NCBI RefSeq assembly: GCF_003255815.1
Contig: NC_037668.1
Location: 11,712,040 to 11,776,039 of the forward strand
DNA length: 64,000 nt
Direction of reading: 5' to 3'
From: Theropithecus gelada
Lineage: Eukaryota > Chordata > Mammalia > Primates > Cercopithecidae
Part shown: positions 32,865 to 44,529 of the stretch, piece after piece
How positions within the stretch are numbered: the stretch's first letter is position 1
Layout of the letters: each line of letters opens with the position of its first letter
The notes under the pieces: generated by a model
Told to the model about the DNA's origin: nothing
Database searches by the model: none
Seen by the model: only the letters and a program-made list of their open reading frames with translations
Position numbers and translations under genes: made by a program

Positions 32865-33383
32865 GTAAGCAAACTTGATTCATGGGTGTGTGGCTCCATT
32901 TTAACCTCTGCATGGGTGTGGGGAGGTGGACCTTTTCTAGCAAGTTACAGAAAGTTGTAGTCAAATCTAAGCCAATCCCACATCCACAGTCAACATAAAA
33001 AGAATATTAAATAGTATAAAATGGCATAGTGTGAAGGACACTGGATGGGGTGTCCAGAGACTGGATTCTGGCCCTGACCCAGAACTTGAGAGGCAGCCAC
33101 TTTGGACACCAGGCCCATTTTCTTCTCATCTAGAAAATCCCACAACAGTTATTTTTCTTGTCTACAACTGTTTTATGTTCTGAAGCTTTTTGTCTTGACA
33201 ATTGCTTTGCAACATTCACAAAGGATGCCATTGACTTGGAGACGTCACCAGTGGGTCCCTGCCTCTCTAGACCTCCCTGAGCTTTGTTTTGTTTTGTAGC
33301 ATCCTTGGCATCTTTAGTGAAGGCCAAATAAAAAGAAGTGAAGGTATAGGCAAGTGTGTAAGTATGTGTGTGTGTGCCATAAA

Positions 33384-33513
33384 GCGAAACAGAGAGAGAA
33401 AATTAGGGAGAGAGAAAAATCAGAGACAGAGAATGAGAAAGACAGAGAATGCATGAGAAAGAGTGAGAAAGAGAGAGAGGATAAGAGAGAGAGAGCATCA
33501 GTGAGAGAGAAAG
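33384..33513 (+). repeat. Purine-rich (GAGA/GAAA) tract in intron 2
   Basis: About 130 bases almost wholly A and G on the plus strand, with GAGAGA runs. It creates a spurious Arg/Glu/Lys-rich frame on the plus strand and a Ser/Leu-rich one on the minus strand. Confidence 0.9.
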
Positions 33514-34270
33514 CTCGTGCACAAGTGCACAGCACAGAGCTGAGACAGTAAGAGGCAGTATGAGGCCAGATATGCCTCATTTCGATTTTTCATATATGGC
33601 TTTATTTTTTAACCATTTGTCTCTGTTGCTCAATCATCAAGAAATTGCAGAATTTGGTGTAGCAGATCCTTGTGCAAATAACCCCATGAGGGGTATAAAA
33701 GGGGTTGTATCCAACTGAACAATGAACCATCAAGGTCCTGAAACATAAAGCAACTTGCCAAGACCATCTAATTAATGTGTAGCACAGCTCAGACCAGAGC
33801 TTCCTCCAGAGGCTTCGTCACTTGACTCCAGAGTTGATGCTTGGGAAAGTGGGTCTTGAGTCTCTCCCTTGCCTCCCTGGGTGCCCAATTCCCTGTCCTC
33901 CTCCCCAACCCAGGAGATTGGGTGGACTGTGTGTCTTCATGTGGGCTCTGGCAGTATGGAGACTCATGACCTGCCCTCAGAGAAGCCCCCACTTGACAAC
34001 ATTCAGGGACCACACCCAACACTCTGTTCCTCTTTTGCTCTTCTCAGACCTCTTCCAATTTCCTCCACCCTCTGTTTTAATGGTGTCTTTCACAAACAAA
34101 TATTAACACAAGACCAAGATTAAATGTTTGTAATCCTTATGTGTCACCAATATTTACAATCTAACGTGTAATACCAGAAAAAAGCAATGCTCAGCCTAGA
34201 GGAATTGTTCCTTATGGTGAAAAGGCAGGGGATATAATGGATGCACAGTGGCCTGTATGAAGATAAAAAC
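33514..34270. other. Intron 2 DNA without named element
   Basis: I see no exon, gene or repeat I can name. Short open frames overlap on opposite strands. Confidence 0.4.
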
Positions 34271-34500
34271 AGAGAATCCTTTCAGTGTTCTTTCTGTGCC
34301 AGGCACTGTGCGACATGTTTTACATGTGCTGACTCAATTGTTACTCATAGCAACCCTATGAGATTGTTAATATTATTATCCTCCTTTCTTACAGATTAGG
34401 AGACAGACACAGAGAGGTTAACTAACTCACTGGAAGTCCCAGAGTTAGAATATGGCAAACCTGGATTTGAGCCCAGAGAGTCTAGTGCAGCATCTGCACT
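34271..34500 (+). mobile_element. MIR SINE in intron 2
   Basis: Clear MIR layout: GTGCCAGGCACTGTGCGACA, a CAACCCTATGAGATTGTTAA-type centre, CAGATTAGGAGACAGACACA and GAGGTTAACTAACTCACTGG, then a GATTTGAGCCCAGAGAGTCT end. Confidence 0.9.
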
Positions 34501-35079
34501 CTTAAACAGAGTTAGTCTAGCAGCTTGAGGAAGGAGCGAACTATGGCTCCACCAAAAAGTCCCCATTCCTAGTTTCTAGATCCCTGTGAACTCACTGAGG
34601 AAGAGCCTTTTCTCTTGGCTTTAGACTTCTACATCTTTGAAATGGCAATTCCTTTGAGCCAGTCTGTCTGAAGTTGGCAGCAAAGGGGAAGCAGAGGAAG
34701 GGAGCAGGAAGTGCAGAGGTGGAAATAGAACCAGAGAAAATTCCACTCTCAGGCTGTCACCCACGTCCTCCCCAGCAGCCTCTTCCCTGCCTCCCCCATT
34801 GCAGGGCCTCCTTGGAGTTGCCTGGCAATAGGAAGGGGCTGGGAGTAGACAAAACATGACAGAGGCATCAGGAGAGTAAATGGTCCCATCTGAACCCCTG
34901 GAAGGAATTGCTCCGGTCTTGAATTTTTCACTCTGAATTTTACTCTCACTGTTCTTTGGCCTTTGGTGCCAATTTCAGTTGAACTGGCTTAATCTTACTC
35001 TTTCTCAGAAAAGTTTGTTGTAAACAGCCAGTCCTGTACCTGGTGTACAGTGTACGAGGCTTGGAGGTGGGGTGGGCAA

Positions 35080-35250
35080 GTTTGAGTCTCCACTAGAAAT
35101 GTGACCTTTGATCTGTCCCTTAACCTCTCTGAACCTCAGTTTCCTCGTCAATAAAGTGGGACTCAGAAAACCTATCTCATGAGATTGCTGTAAAAGGAAA
35201 TAAGCAAGTTGTGAGTGGTATGCAGATTGTAAAGCACAAACAAGCATAGA
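35080..35250 (+). mobile_element. MIR SINE in intron 2 (second)
   Basis: It contains CCTCTCTGAACCTCAGTTTC and CTCATGAGATTGCTGTAAAA followed by AGCACAAAC, the 3' half of a MIR/MIRb. Confidence 0.75.
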
Positions 35251-35823
35251 GTATTTATCCAAGCTCCATGTACCACAGTGTTCATGGCGTGGGCTAATTC
35301 CAGGTGACAACTTTACTGTCAGCACCATGTCTTGGGTATTTCAGAGGAGCCTGAAAACATTAAAGTTGTAACCACTGCCCTCAGTTAGACAGCTGGAATA
35401 TTAGTTCATTGGTCGCTAACTTTCAGCATTGTTTTCTGCTTTTGATATCTGATAAGAGTTTTTCATGGAAATTCCTCATTTAAGCCCATCCGCAATTCCC
35501 TAGTAATGGCTCCACTCTCCTCCCAATTGCCCAAGCAGGAAACCACAGGGGTGATTTTGTCTTCTTTTTCTCTCAGCCCAGATCCAGTAGGTATCAAGAC
35601 CTTCAAGGTAAGGTCTGAAATTCAAACCTGTTGTATCTGCCCTCCTCTGCTTCCACTGCTGGACCCTGCTTCCAGACCTCATTGAAACTTTGGCATAGAT
35701 ACTCCGATTAATCTCTTAATTACCTTACTTTCTCATATCCCCTATACCAGTCCGTTTTATATCCTCAAGCCAAGGTTGACTCCCCACATCATAATTCTGC
35801 TTCTATTTCTCTCTCTCTCTCTC

Positions 35824-36126
35824 TTTTTTTTTTTTTTTTTTTGGAAACAGGGTTTGGCTGTGCCACCAAGGCTGGAGTGCAGAGGCATGATCTCTGCTCA
35901 CTGCCACCTTCACCTCCTGGGCTTCATTCATCCTCCTGCTTCAGCCTCCTGAGCAGCTAGGACTATGGGCACGCACCACTAAGCCTGGCTAATTTTTGTA
36001 TTTTTAGTAGAGACGGGGTTTCATGAGGTTGTCCAGGCTGGTCTTGACCTCCTGGGTGCAAGCAATCAGCCCACCTCAGCCTCCCAAAGTGCTGGAATTA
36101 CAGGTGTGAGCCACCATGCCCTGCCT
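35824..36126 (-). mobile_element. Alu element, antisense, intron 2
   Basis: The T-run at 35824-35842 is the reversed A-tail. The body contains GGCTGGAGTGCAGAGGCATG, CTCAGCCTCCCAAAGTGCTG and GTGAGCCACCATGCC. It is a diverged full-length Alu preceded by a CT-rich run (35809-35823). Confidence 0.95.
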
Positions 36127-36574
36127 GGTTCTCTACTTATTCCAAATATAAATAAGGGGTTTCTCTGACGTGGTGCTGGAGACCCAAAATCATGATTCTG
36201 TATTACCTACAGAATTAAATTCAAACTTTTCCCTCTTATACCCAACTCTCCACAATCACTCTACTCTCTTTAAAAATTTTGGTGAGCTTTCCATGACTCT
36301 AGAAATGCTTATATTCCAGGTACACCTGACAGCTCATTGCTCAGATTACTTTTCTGAAATGAGATGGGGTAGAAACAGATGTTTGCTCTTTCCCAATAAA
36401 TTGCTACATATTCTGACTTCTGTGCCTTTACTTGTTCCTTCCATGGAATGTACACCCTGCACCCCAACACCATGACTCTAACCATCCCTGAACACCTATG
36501 TAACATCATCTTTATCAGGAAACTTCCAAGCCAGTTTCAGAAATGTTCCGATCACCTGACCCGTGTTCACACAG

Positions 36575-36739
36575 AGCTCCAGAACAAGACCAAGCTGACA
36601 GTGCTGGAAGGAGACATTCTGGATGAGTCATGCCTGAAGAGAGCCTGCCAGGACATCTTGGTCATCATCCACACCACCTCTGTCATAGATGTCATTGGTG
36701 TCACTCACAGAGAGTCTGTCATGAACGTCAATGAGAAAG
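36575..36739 (+). pseudogene. HSD3BP: HSD3B copy B, exon 3
   Basis: 165 bases as in functional family members, between a CACAG acceptor and an AAAG/GTACAG donor. It reads without stop or shift: LQNKTKLTVLEGDILDES through VTHRESVMNVNEKG, the second Rossmann strand and following helix region. Substitutions such as Thr-Thr-Ser in the normally HTA-type segment are seen. Confidence 0.97.
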
Positions 36740-36799
36740 GTACAGTAGTACAGTAGCTTGGGAGGAGATGGAGCAAGATGAGAAAGATAAATAACAAAG

Positions 36800-36990
36800 G
36801 AAGAGAAGTCCCTCCACTGAACACCTGCTGTGCTCTGGGCCAAGTGTCTTTGCTGATCACTACCAACTGGGGGAGTTCAAAGCTGCTACCTTCAGTTTTT
36901 TACATGAGGAAACCAGTGCTAGAGATGGCAAGTAACTTGTCCAGGCCCCCCAGGTGAGTAAGTAAGTAGGAGAATTAGACTTTAAACTCA
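36800..36990 (+). mobile_element. MIR-like fragment in intron 3
   Basis: It contains ACATGAGGAAACCAGTGCTA and AAGTAACTTGTCCAGGCCCC, followed by AGGTGAGTAAGTAAG, matching the MIR core and 3' part. Confidence 0.7.
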
Positions 36991-37194
36991 CTCCTGTGTG
37001 ACTCCAGAAGCTATGCACACTCTTTCTATTGTGGCTCCGGTCAAAAGTCAACTAAACTCCAACTTCAGATTCTTGATATCCAGCCACTCTTTGCCTCTGT
37101 GGGACAGAATCAAACCTTCCAGGTGCCGCCATAGTCATCATTTTAAACCTTGTATGTAGGCTGATGATAATGAAATGGGAAAAATTCCCTCTTC

Positions 37195-38060
37195 CCCCTC
37201 AGCAGGCATGCAATGGGGGTGTGGCTTGCTTCTTCAGTGCTTCACTGCTCAAACCTCTATGGGAGCGTATAGAGAGGCAGGTTGTGGGACTCCGACTCTG
37301 CCTGGGGTGAATGTTTACAGTTCCTGAAACCCCAGTGGGTGTGTGTTACACAGTGCTCTTTTAGTCTTGCTCTTTTAGTTGTGACATCTATAGGCAGCTT
37401 GTTTTAACAAGCTACAGTAGACCCTCTACCTTATCGGAAATTCAGAGGGCTTTCTGTATCTCAGGTTGTTGCTTTGGTTACCAACGCAATTGGATCACAC
37501 CTGGGCTGGGAGAATGAGTGCAAGGTTTTATTGAGTGGAGGTAGCTCTCAGCAGCTGGGGGATGCCAGAAGGCGAGGGTTTTCCTCTGGAGTCAGCTGCT
37601 CAATTACCTAACTCTTCTCCTACTGCCCCAGGAAAACTCCACATCATTTTGCCAGTGGGTGTGTTCCTCCCAAAGTCCAGCTGCCCATGTATTCCTCTGC
37701 TGATGTGTTCCTCTGCTGATGTGTGCCCCTCCTGACATCCAGCATCGTCTGTCTTCTTCTGCCAATCTGCTTCTCTCCTTGCACAGCAGCTTGTGCATGT
37801 GCCTCTTGGGGTCTTGGGTGGTTTTTATAGGCACAGAATGGGGGCATGGCAGGCCAGGGTGGTCTTGGGAAATGCAACATTTGGGCAGAAAATGCTTGTC
37901 CTCATCTAGGTTCCTGGAAGTGGAGCCCTAGCCAGAGACCACACTCTCCTTCACCCAGCACTTCCCTTCCCCACTCCCATATCATTTAAAGGGACCACGC
38001 TCTTCCCTTCCCAGCACTCCCATATCAAGAACTTTCAGAGCCCTCCTGTCCACCTCAAAG
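37195..38060 (-). mobile_element. LTR12-type (HERV9) solitary LTR, antisense in intron 3
   Basis: Read on the minus strand it has the LTR12 signature order. A TATAAAAACC promoter segment (plus-strand GGTTTTTATA near 37820) is followed by CACTCAATAAAACCTTGCAC, GATACAGAAAGCCCTCTGAA, GATAAGGTAGAGGGTCTACT and CACCCACTGGGGTTTCAG. The end is GTTTGAGCAGTGAAGCACTG and AAGAAGCAAGCCACACCCCC. Family naming is from memory of the consensus, and both outer limits are approximate. No internal HERV9 sequence is next to it, so it is a solo LTR. Confidence 0.78.
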
Positions 38061-38486
38061 AAGTTCTCTCGAGAGAACTAGCAAAGCTGGTTCACAGAGG
38101 TCTGTCAAGACAGAATTATCCAGCACATGCTTTCTCACAATATTTTCTTAACAAAAGAGTCTCCCAGTATGCAAAATACCATCTCTTCGTCTCACTGAAG
38201 GGCCTGCTATTACAGAGCCGTTTCATGCTATGTGCCCAAAGTGCACCTTCATTTAATCCTCATCCCTTAAAGTCTTGGTGGTCTTTCTGAATTGCAGCTT
38301 TCCAAACCACTTTAAATTCAGACTCATTTCCTTAAGGAATCTTGTCATGCAGTCTCACCATCTGATTCCCAGAGTCCAGTCTCTTCAGCACCACAGCACC
38401 CAACCGTGGGCCTGGCCCTCCACGTTCAATCTACTCTGATGCCTTTTCTAACTGAACTAATTGATTTTGAGTCTCCAGCACCATCA

Positions 38487-38517
<31 letters not shown>

Positions 38518-39775
38518 GAAAGATAGAAAAATCCCTTCCAGTTTCTATTTACGCATACCTTTCAGTACCCCTAGAGTACAAGTGGGGTGTTAAGAATAAC
38601 CAGTTTTTCATTTGAATTCTTAACTCTCCACAGCTCCCAATGACAAGAACTGTGAAATGACAGGAGAAGTGTTAGAGGCATCTGTTTCCTAAACCATTAT
38701 CACTCCAAGGCTTAGAAAACATTTCACAATGTTGGTCATTTCCCTCTTGAAAGTAAACTACTTTCTCTGCCACCAGATTAATTGTTGAAAATATGAGGCT
38801 GTCTCTCCAGAAACTCAAATTCCACAGAGACTTTAAACTGGGCCAAAAAAAAAGAAAAAGAAAAAGAAAAAATAATAATCCTTACCTAGGAAATTCCTTG
38901 CTTCTTCAAGGGAAGGCACTCCGAGCACCTCCATGAGCTTCACTTCCACACAGCTCAGGGGATGCTGCCAGGTCCTCCCAGTGCAGGTGTTACCAGCAGA
39001 GGGCACACTCCTCTCCACAGTCCTCCACCAGGCTCCACAGGAAATGCCAGGGTAGGGCTTAAGGGAAGGTTTATCACCCCGACTTTACATAACCAGGTAA
39101 ACAGAGACACAGCCAGAATTGGAAGCAGCTTTCCCAGGGAACACACAATCAGGAAAAGAGTGTGGGTTTCCAACACCTCCCCACAAGCCACTGTTTGCTC
39201 AATGACTCCAGGAATGGTCCTTGTGACTAAGTTTTATCAGTCCACTCAAAATGAGAAAAATACCAGCAATTGTATGTATATTTAAGAGTATATTTAAGAG
39301 TGTATATTGCTTATATACAACTGTGTATGGGTATGTGTGTGACATAAATTCTTCCACTGCCCTTTTTTGCCTAAGGACTGGGACTGTCCATATTCTCAGA
39401 GTATAGCTTCCTGATTTTTCAGTTTTTAATAATCTGCCTTTAATGATACTGATGTCACATTATAATTTTTCAACATCATTATTTGACAAAATATAAAGTG
39501 ATAACTCTAGGTCCTTTGCCAAAATTACAGTACACACACACACATCCATACACCCAAAAGTCTAGAAATTCTTGCTCTCCAGAACCCATGTGTCAGTTTC
39601 TTTTCATTTTGGTGTTTTTCCTATGGCTGTAGCATGGCCCAGTCTCAGTCAGAGTCACAGAAGAATGGACCCCGAGTCTGTTATAACCACTGCACTTGAG
39701 AATGAATATCTGTGCATGTGGTTGGGGCCCCTTAGTTATATTTCCTGACACTGACAGCACGCTTTTTGTTGGTAG
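38061..39775 (+). other. 3' half of intron 3, copy B
   Basis: From about 38260 it matches 2686-4293 of copy A. It contains the A-rich run 38486-38522 and an A-rich run near 38847-38875. No gene is present. Confidence 0.65.
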
Positions 39776-40586
39776 TTACCCAGCTTCTGTTGGAGGCCTG
39801 TGTCCAAGCTACTGTGCCAATCTTCATCTACACCAGTACCCTAGAGGTAGCCGGGCCCAACTCCTAAAAGGAAATTATTCAGAACGGCCATGAAGAAGAG
39901 CTTTTGGAAAACACATGGTCCACTCCGTACGCATACAGCAAAAAGCTTGCTGAGAAGGCTGTGCTGGCGGCTAATGGGTGGACTCTGAAAAATGGTGGCA
40001 CAATGCACACTTGTGCCTTAAGACCAATGGTTATCTATGGGGAAGGAAGCCCAATCCTTTCTGCTGGTATAAATGAGGCCCTGAACAACAACGGATCCTG
40101 TCAAGTTTCAGCAAGTTCTCCAGAGTCAACCCAGTCTATGTTGACAACGTGGCCTGGGCCCACACTGTGGCCATGAGGGCCCTGCAGGACCCCAAGAAGG
40201 CTCCAAGTGTCCGAGGACAGTTCTACTATATCTCAGATGACACGCCTCACCAAAGCTATGATAACCTTAGTTACACCCTGAGTAAAGAGTTCGGCCTCCG
40301 CCTTGATTCCAGATGGAGCCTTCCTTTAGCCCTGATGTACTGGATCGGCTTCCTGCTGGAAATAGTGAGCCTCCTACTGAGGCCAGTTTACACCTATGGA
40401 CCGCCCTTCAACCGCCACACAGTGACATTGTCAAATAGCGTGTTCACCTTCTCTTACAAGAAGGCTCAGCGAGATCTGGCGTATGAGCCGCTCTACAGCT
40501 GGGAGGAAGCCAAGCAGAAAACCGTGGAGTGGGTGGGTTCCCTTGTGGACCGGCACAAGGAGACCCTGAAGTCCAAGACTCAGTGA
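39776..40586 (+). pseudogene. HSD3BP: HSD3B copy B, exon 4 coding part
   Basis: The acceptor GGTAG precedes 39776; the first exon base is T where copy A has G. The frame meets TAA at 39865-39867 (codon 134), and reads on through the catalytic motif with Tyr155 and Lys159 both kept (YAYSK). One G is lost near 40093 (codon 210). After that shift, the C-terminal half is intact from DTPHQSYDNL through the hydrophobic membrane segment LMYWIGFLLEIVSLLLRPVY to the end DRHKETLKSKTQ. Confidence 0.96.
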
Positions 40587-40971
40587 TTTAAGGATGACAG
40601 AGATGTGCATGTGGGTATTGTTAGGAGATGTCATCAAGCTCCACCCTCCTGGCTTCATACAGAAGGTGACAAGGGCACAAGCCCAGGTCCTGCTGCCTCC
40701 CTTTCACATAACAGCCAACTTATTGTCTTCCTCATGTCCTCAAAACCTGCCCAGTCCCTGGCCCAGCCAGAAGCTTTCTGTCCTAATCATATACCAGAAG
40801 AAAGACGATGTGATTTGCTTTTTCCAAAACTCAGTGGCTGATTCTGAACAATTGTGGTCTCTTTTAACTTGAGGTCGTTTTTAACTACTAGAACTCCATT
40901 TCTCCTCTTAAACGAGAAAGAATCTTTTCTTTCAAATCTCCTACTTCTTCACACAGTTCAATATAAAGAGT

Positions 40972-40977
40972 AATAAA
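40972..40977 (+). promoter_or_regulatory. Polyadenylation signal AATAAA of HSD3B copy B
   Basis: The hexamer is about 385 bases after the stop, in the same place as in copy A (5343-5348). Confidence 0.75.
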
Positions 40978-40999
40978 TGTTTTAATGCTTAACCTGGAG

Positions 41000-42375
41000 G
41001 GAGGTGTAGTTTCTGTTAATACATAGTTCCCTCCTTTTCTTTTCATTTCCAGGTATCACCATCTTTAACTTAGGAGAGTAGTATGAAGCCAGGGTTGTGG
41101 GGTGGGCAGAGTAGTGGGAGCATCCGGAAGGGCGATGAAGACTGAATAAGCCCTACTATGTTTCAGGCATGTACAACATGACCTACATATGACATATATT
41201 CCCTCACTCAGTACTCATCAGAAACCTATCATGTGGGGGTGACTATTCCCATTTTACCATTGAGGAAACCTGTTCACAGTCACACTAACTAATTAGTGGC
41301 TAGGCCTGTTACCAGGAAGTTGGCCTTGAAAGTCCTTATCTTTCCATGGAATTATGCAGCCTGAACTGGTCTTACCAGTGGTACAGCAGAGCACTGGAGC
41401 ATGGGGTGCTGATACTTGGGATAGTCCCAGCTTTTTGGGGTTACCTCTTTCTTGCCCAGTCCGGTACAGGGGAATCTCTAGAACCCAGGAGAATCCCTGA
41501 GGGGTATCTGAAAGAGTTTGCATGTCTTTCTTAACGGCCCTTAGCAGGGCAGAGAGAAGCAAAATTGCATCAGGCCTCCACCAGCTTCAGTGCCAATTTC
41601 CTTGAAGGTCTCTAGAACACACTGGCTATACGTGTGTTGGCCATTCTGATCATACATAACCCTGCATTTCACCCTTTCAAATCACACAATGAGCCACACC
41701 ATGGGTTCCTGGGCAAGTAAAGAAAACAAGTGTGAACTTTCCCCAAAATATACTTTCTACTCAGCCCAAAATTAGAAGTCTACTATCGCACATCCCCAGG
41801 TTTAACTGTCTCTCTCTTCTTTCTCCTTCTCTTCTTTAAATTATATCCTTTCTTCTTTTATTCTTCCATATCCTTAGCCTCTTTCTTCCCTCCATCTCCT
41901 CTTTAATCACTGGTTCTCTCATTCTTCTCAATTTCCCTGAAGAGTGGAGGCCAATAAAGACAAGTTTGGTGACTTCAGTGATGACATAGTCATTAACCAA
42001 TCAATGAAAACACAGTCAAAAGAAACACTGTCAGGGGCATCAGGGACAGAGTTGAACTGAAGCAGATGAGTAGGTTGCTGTGGATCCAGAGTGTGGGGAG
42101 AGGAAGCTGTCTCCCTCTGGACCTTTGTGTATCACAGCAATGATGAGAGTCACATCCAACATCAAGATGGCTTTTTTCTTACACAGGAAATTAACAGATC
42201 ATTACTCAGTTGAATTTGATTACCACAACGGAGTTAGTTTCAGTGTCCATTCTGAAAAGAAAAGGGAACCATATTCTGGCCCAGATGAACAGGTTACCAC
42301 CATCTTCAAAACCCCAAGGAACAGATGATCAGCACCAGCATCAGGGGGGAGTGGCCCCAGGCAGTGTGGTAATGT
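41000..42375. other. Gene-free duplicated DNA downstream of HSD3B copy B
   Basis: It matches 5376-6771 of copy A. It includes the shared MIR at about 41150-41350. No gene is seen. Confidence 0.65.
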
Positions 42376-43434
42376 GAAAAATGCAACACCCAGTGGTCAC
42401 TTCCAAGATGGCCAAATAGGAACAGCTCCGATCTGCAGCTCCGAGCGAGATCGATGCAGAAGACGGGTGATTTCTGCATTTCCAACTGAGGTACTTGGTT
42501 CATCTCACTGGGACTGGTTGGACAGTGGGTGCAGCCCACAGAGGGCAAGCTAAAGCAGGGTGGGGAGTTGCCTCCTCTGGGAAGCACAAGGGATCAGGGA
42601 TTTCCCTTTCCTCACCAAGGGAAACCGTGACAGACTTTCGTGGAGAAAAGGTACACTCCTGACCAAATACTGTGCTTTTCCAGCAGTCTTAGCAACCAGC
42701 AGACCAGGAGACACCCTTCTATGCCTTGCTCACTGGGTCCCATGCCTATGGAGCCTTGCTTACTGCTAGCGCAGCAGTCTAGAGGGAGATATACTGGCAA
42801 TGCTGTAGCTTGATGGAGGGGATGGGTGTCTGCCATTGCTGAGGCTTGAGTAGCTCACAGTGTAAACAAAGAGGCTGGGAAGCGTGGACTGGGCAGAGCC
42901 CCACTGCAGCTTAGCAAGGCCTACTGCCTCTATAGATTCCACCTCTGGGGGCAGGGCATAGTAGAACAAAAGGCAGCAGACAGCTTCTACAGACTTAAAT
43001 GTCCCTGTCTGACAGCTCTAAAGAGAGCAGTGCTTCTCTCAGCACGGCATTTGAGATCCAAGAACAGACAGACTACCTCTTCTAGCGGGTCCCTGACCCC
43101 TGTGTAGCCAGACTGGAAAACACCTCCCAGTAGGGGCTGACAGACCCCTCAAACAGGCAGGAGCCCCTCTGGGATGAAGCTTCCAGAGGAAGGATCAGGC
43201 AGCAATACTTGCTGCTCTGCAGCCTCCACTGGTGATACCCAGGCAAACAGGGTCTGGCGTGGACATCCAGCAAACTCCAACAGACCTGCAGCTGAGGGGT
43301 CTGACTGTTAGAATAAAAACTAATACATAGAAAGGAATAGTATCCACATCAACAAAAAGGACTTCCACACCAAAACCACATCTGTAGGTCACAGTCACCA
43401 ACATCAAAGACCAAAGGTAGACAAAACCACAAAG

Positions 43435-44465
43435 ATGGGGAGAAACCAGAGCAGAAAAGCTGAAAATTCCAAAAAAACAGAGTGCCTCTTCTCCTCCAAA
43501 GGATCACAGCTCCTCACCAGCAAGGGAACAAAACTGGACAGAGAATGAGTTTGACGAGTTGACAGAAGTAGGCTTCAGAACTTTGGTAATAACAAACTTC
43601 TCTGAGCTAAAGAAGCATGTTCTAACCCATTGCAAGGAAGCTAAAAGCCTTGAAAAAAAGGTTAGACGAATGGTTAACTAGAATAAACAGTGTAGAGAAC
43701 ACATTAAATGACCTGATGGAGCTCAAAACCATGGAATGAAAACTTTGTGATGCATGCACAAGCTTCAACAGCCAATTCAATCAAGTGGAAGAAAGCATAT
43801 CAGTGATTGAAGATTAAACTAATGAAATAAAGTGAGAAGATAAGATTAGAGAAAAAAGAGTGTAAAGAAATGAACAAAGCCTCCAAGAAATATGGCACTA
43901 TATGAAAAGACCAAATCTACATTTGACTGGTATACCTGAAAGTGACAGGGAGAATGGAACCAAGTTAGAAAACACTCTTCAGGATATTATTCAGGAGAAC
44001 TTCCCCAACCTAGCAAGGCAGGCCAACATTCAAATTCAGGAAAGACAGAGAACACCAAAAAGATGCTCCTCGAGAAGAGCAACCCCAAGACACATAATCA
44101 TCAGATTCACCAAGGTTGAAATGAAGGAAAAAATGTTAAGAGCAGCCAGAGAGAAAGGTTGAGTTACCCACAAACGGAAGACCATCAGACTAACAGCGGA
44201 TCTCTCAGCAGAAACCCTGCAAGTCAGAAGAGAGTGGGGGCCAATATTCAACATTCTTAAAGAAAAGAATTTTCAACCCAGAAACTCATATTCAGCCAAA
44301 CTAAGCTTCATAAGTGAAGGAGAAATAAAATCCTTTACAGACAAACAAATGCTGAAAGATTTTGTCACCACTAGGCCTGCCTTACAAGGCTCCTGAAGGA
44401 AGCACTAAACATGGAAAGGAACAACCACTGCAAAACCAGCCACTGCAAAAACATGCCAAATGGTA
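43435..44465 (+). pseudogene. L1 ORF1, broken
   Basis: ORF1 codes for the L1 RNA-binding chaperone. An ATG is at 43435, but that frame closes within about 40 codons, and the family frame continues after a shift. The RRM region is readable at 43902-44162 (LTGIPESDRENGTK, then RATPRHIIIRFTKVEMKEKM), ending at a stop at 44160-44162. The rest follows to the ERNNHC-type end near 44460. Confidence 0.9.
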
Positions 44466-44529
44466 AAGACCATCGACACTGTGAAGAAATTGCATCAATT
44501 AATGGGCAAAATAATCAGCTAACATCATA

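Larger units (their letters stand above)
32644..40986 (+). pseudogene. HSD3BP: HSD3B pseudogene with all coding exons (copy B)
   Basis: Coding exons with intact splice borders are at 32644-32864, 36575-36739 and 39776-40586. The introns are 3710 and 3036 bases. The product would be a 3beta-hydroxysteroid dehydrogenase/Delta5-4 isomerase of about 372 residues, a membrane-bound steroidogenic enzyme that uses NAD. Only three serious lesions are visible: Gly13 to Arg in the dinucleotide loop, a stop at codon 134 (39865-39867) and a 1-base deletion at codon 210 (near 40093). The rest reads cleanly to the natural stop at 40584-40586. Family identity is certain; the HSD3BP number is not assigned. 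It is a unitary copy with introns, hence derived by DNA duplication and not by retrotransposition. Confidence 0.96.

Noticed and set aside
33354..33580. Arg/Glu/Lys-rich frame (plus) and Ser/Leu/Phe-rich frame (minus) of 65-88 codons
   Set aside because: Both are the direct translation of a GAGA/GAAA low-complexity tract; no start context, domain or conservation.
40149..40586. 145-codon HSD3B C-terminal frame as a possible functional gene
   Set aside because: It is the post-frameshift half of exon 4 of a pseudogene; it lacks the cofactor-binding domain and has no start of its own that makes sense.
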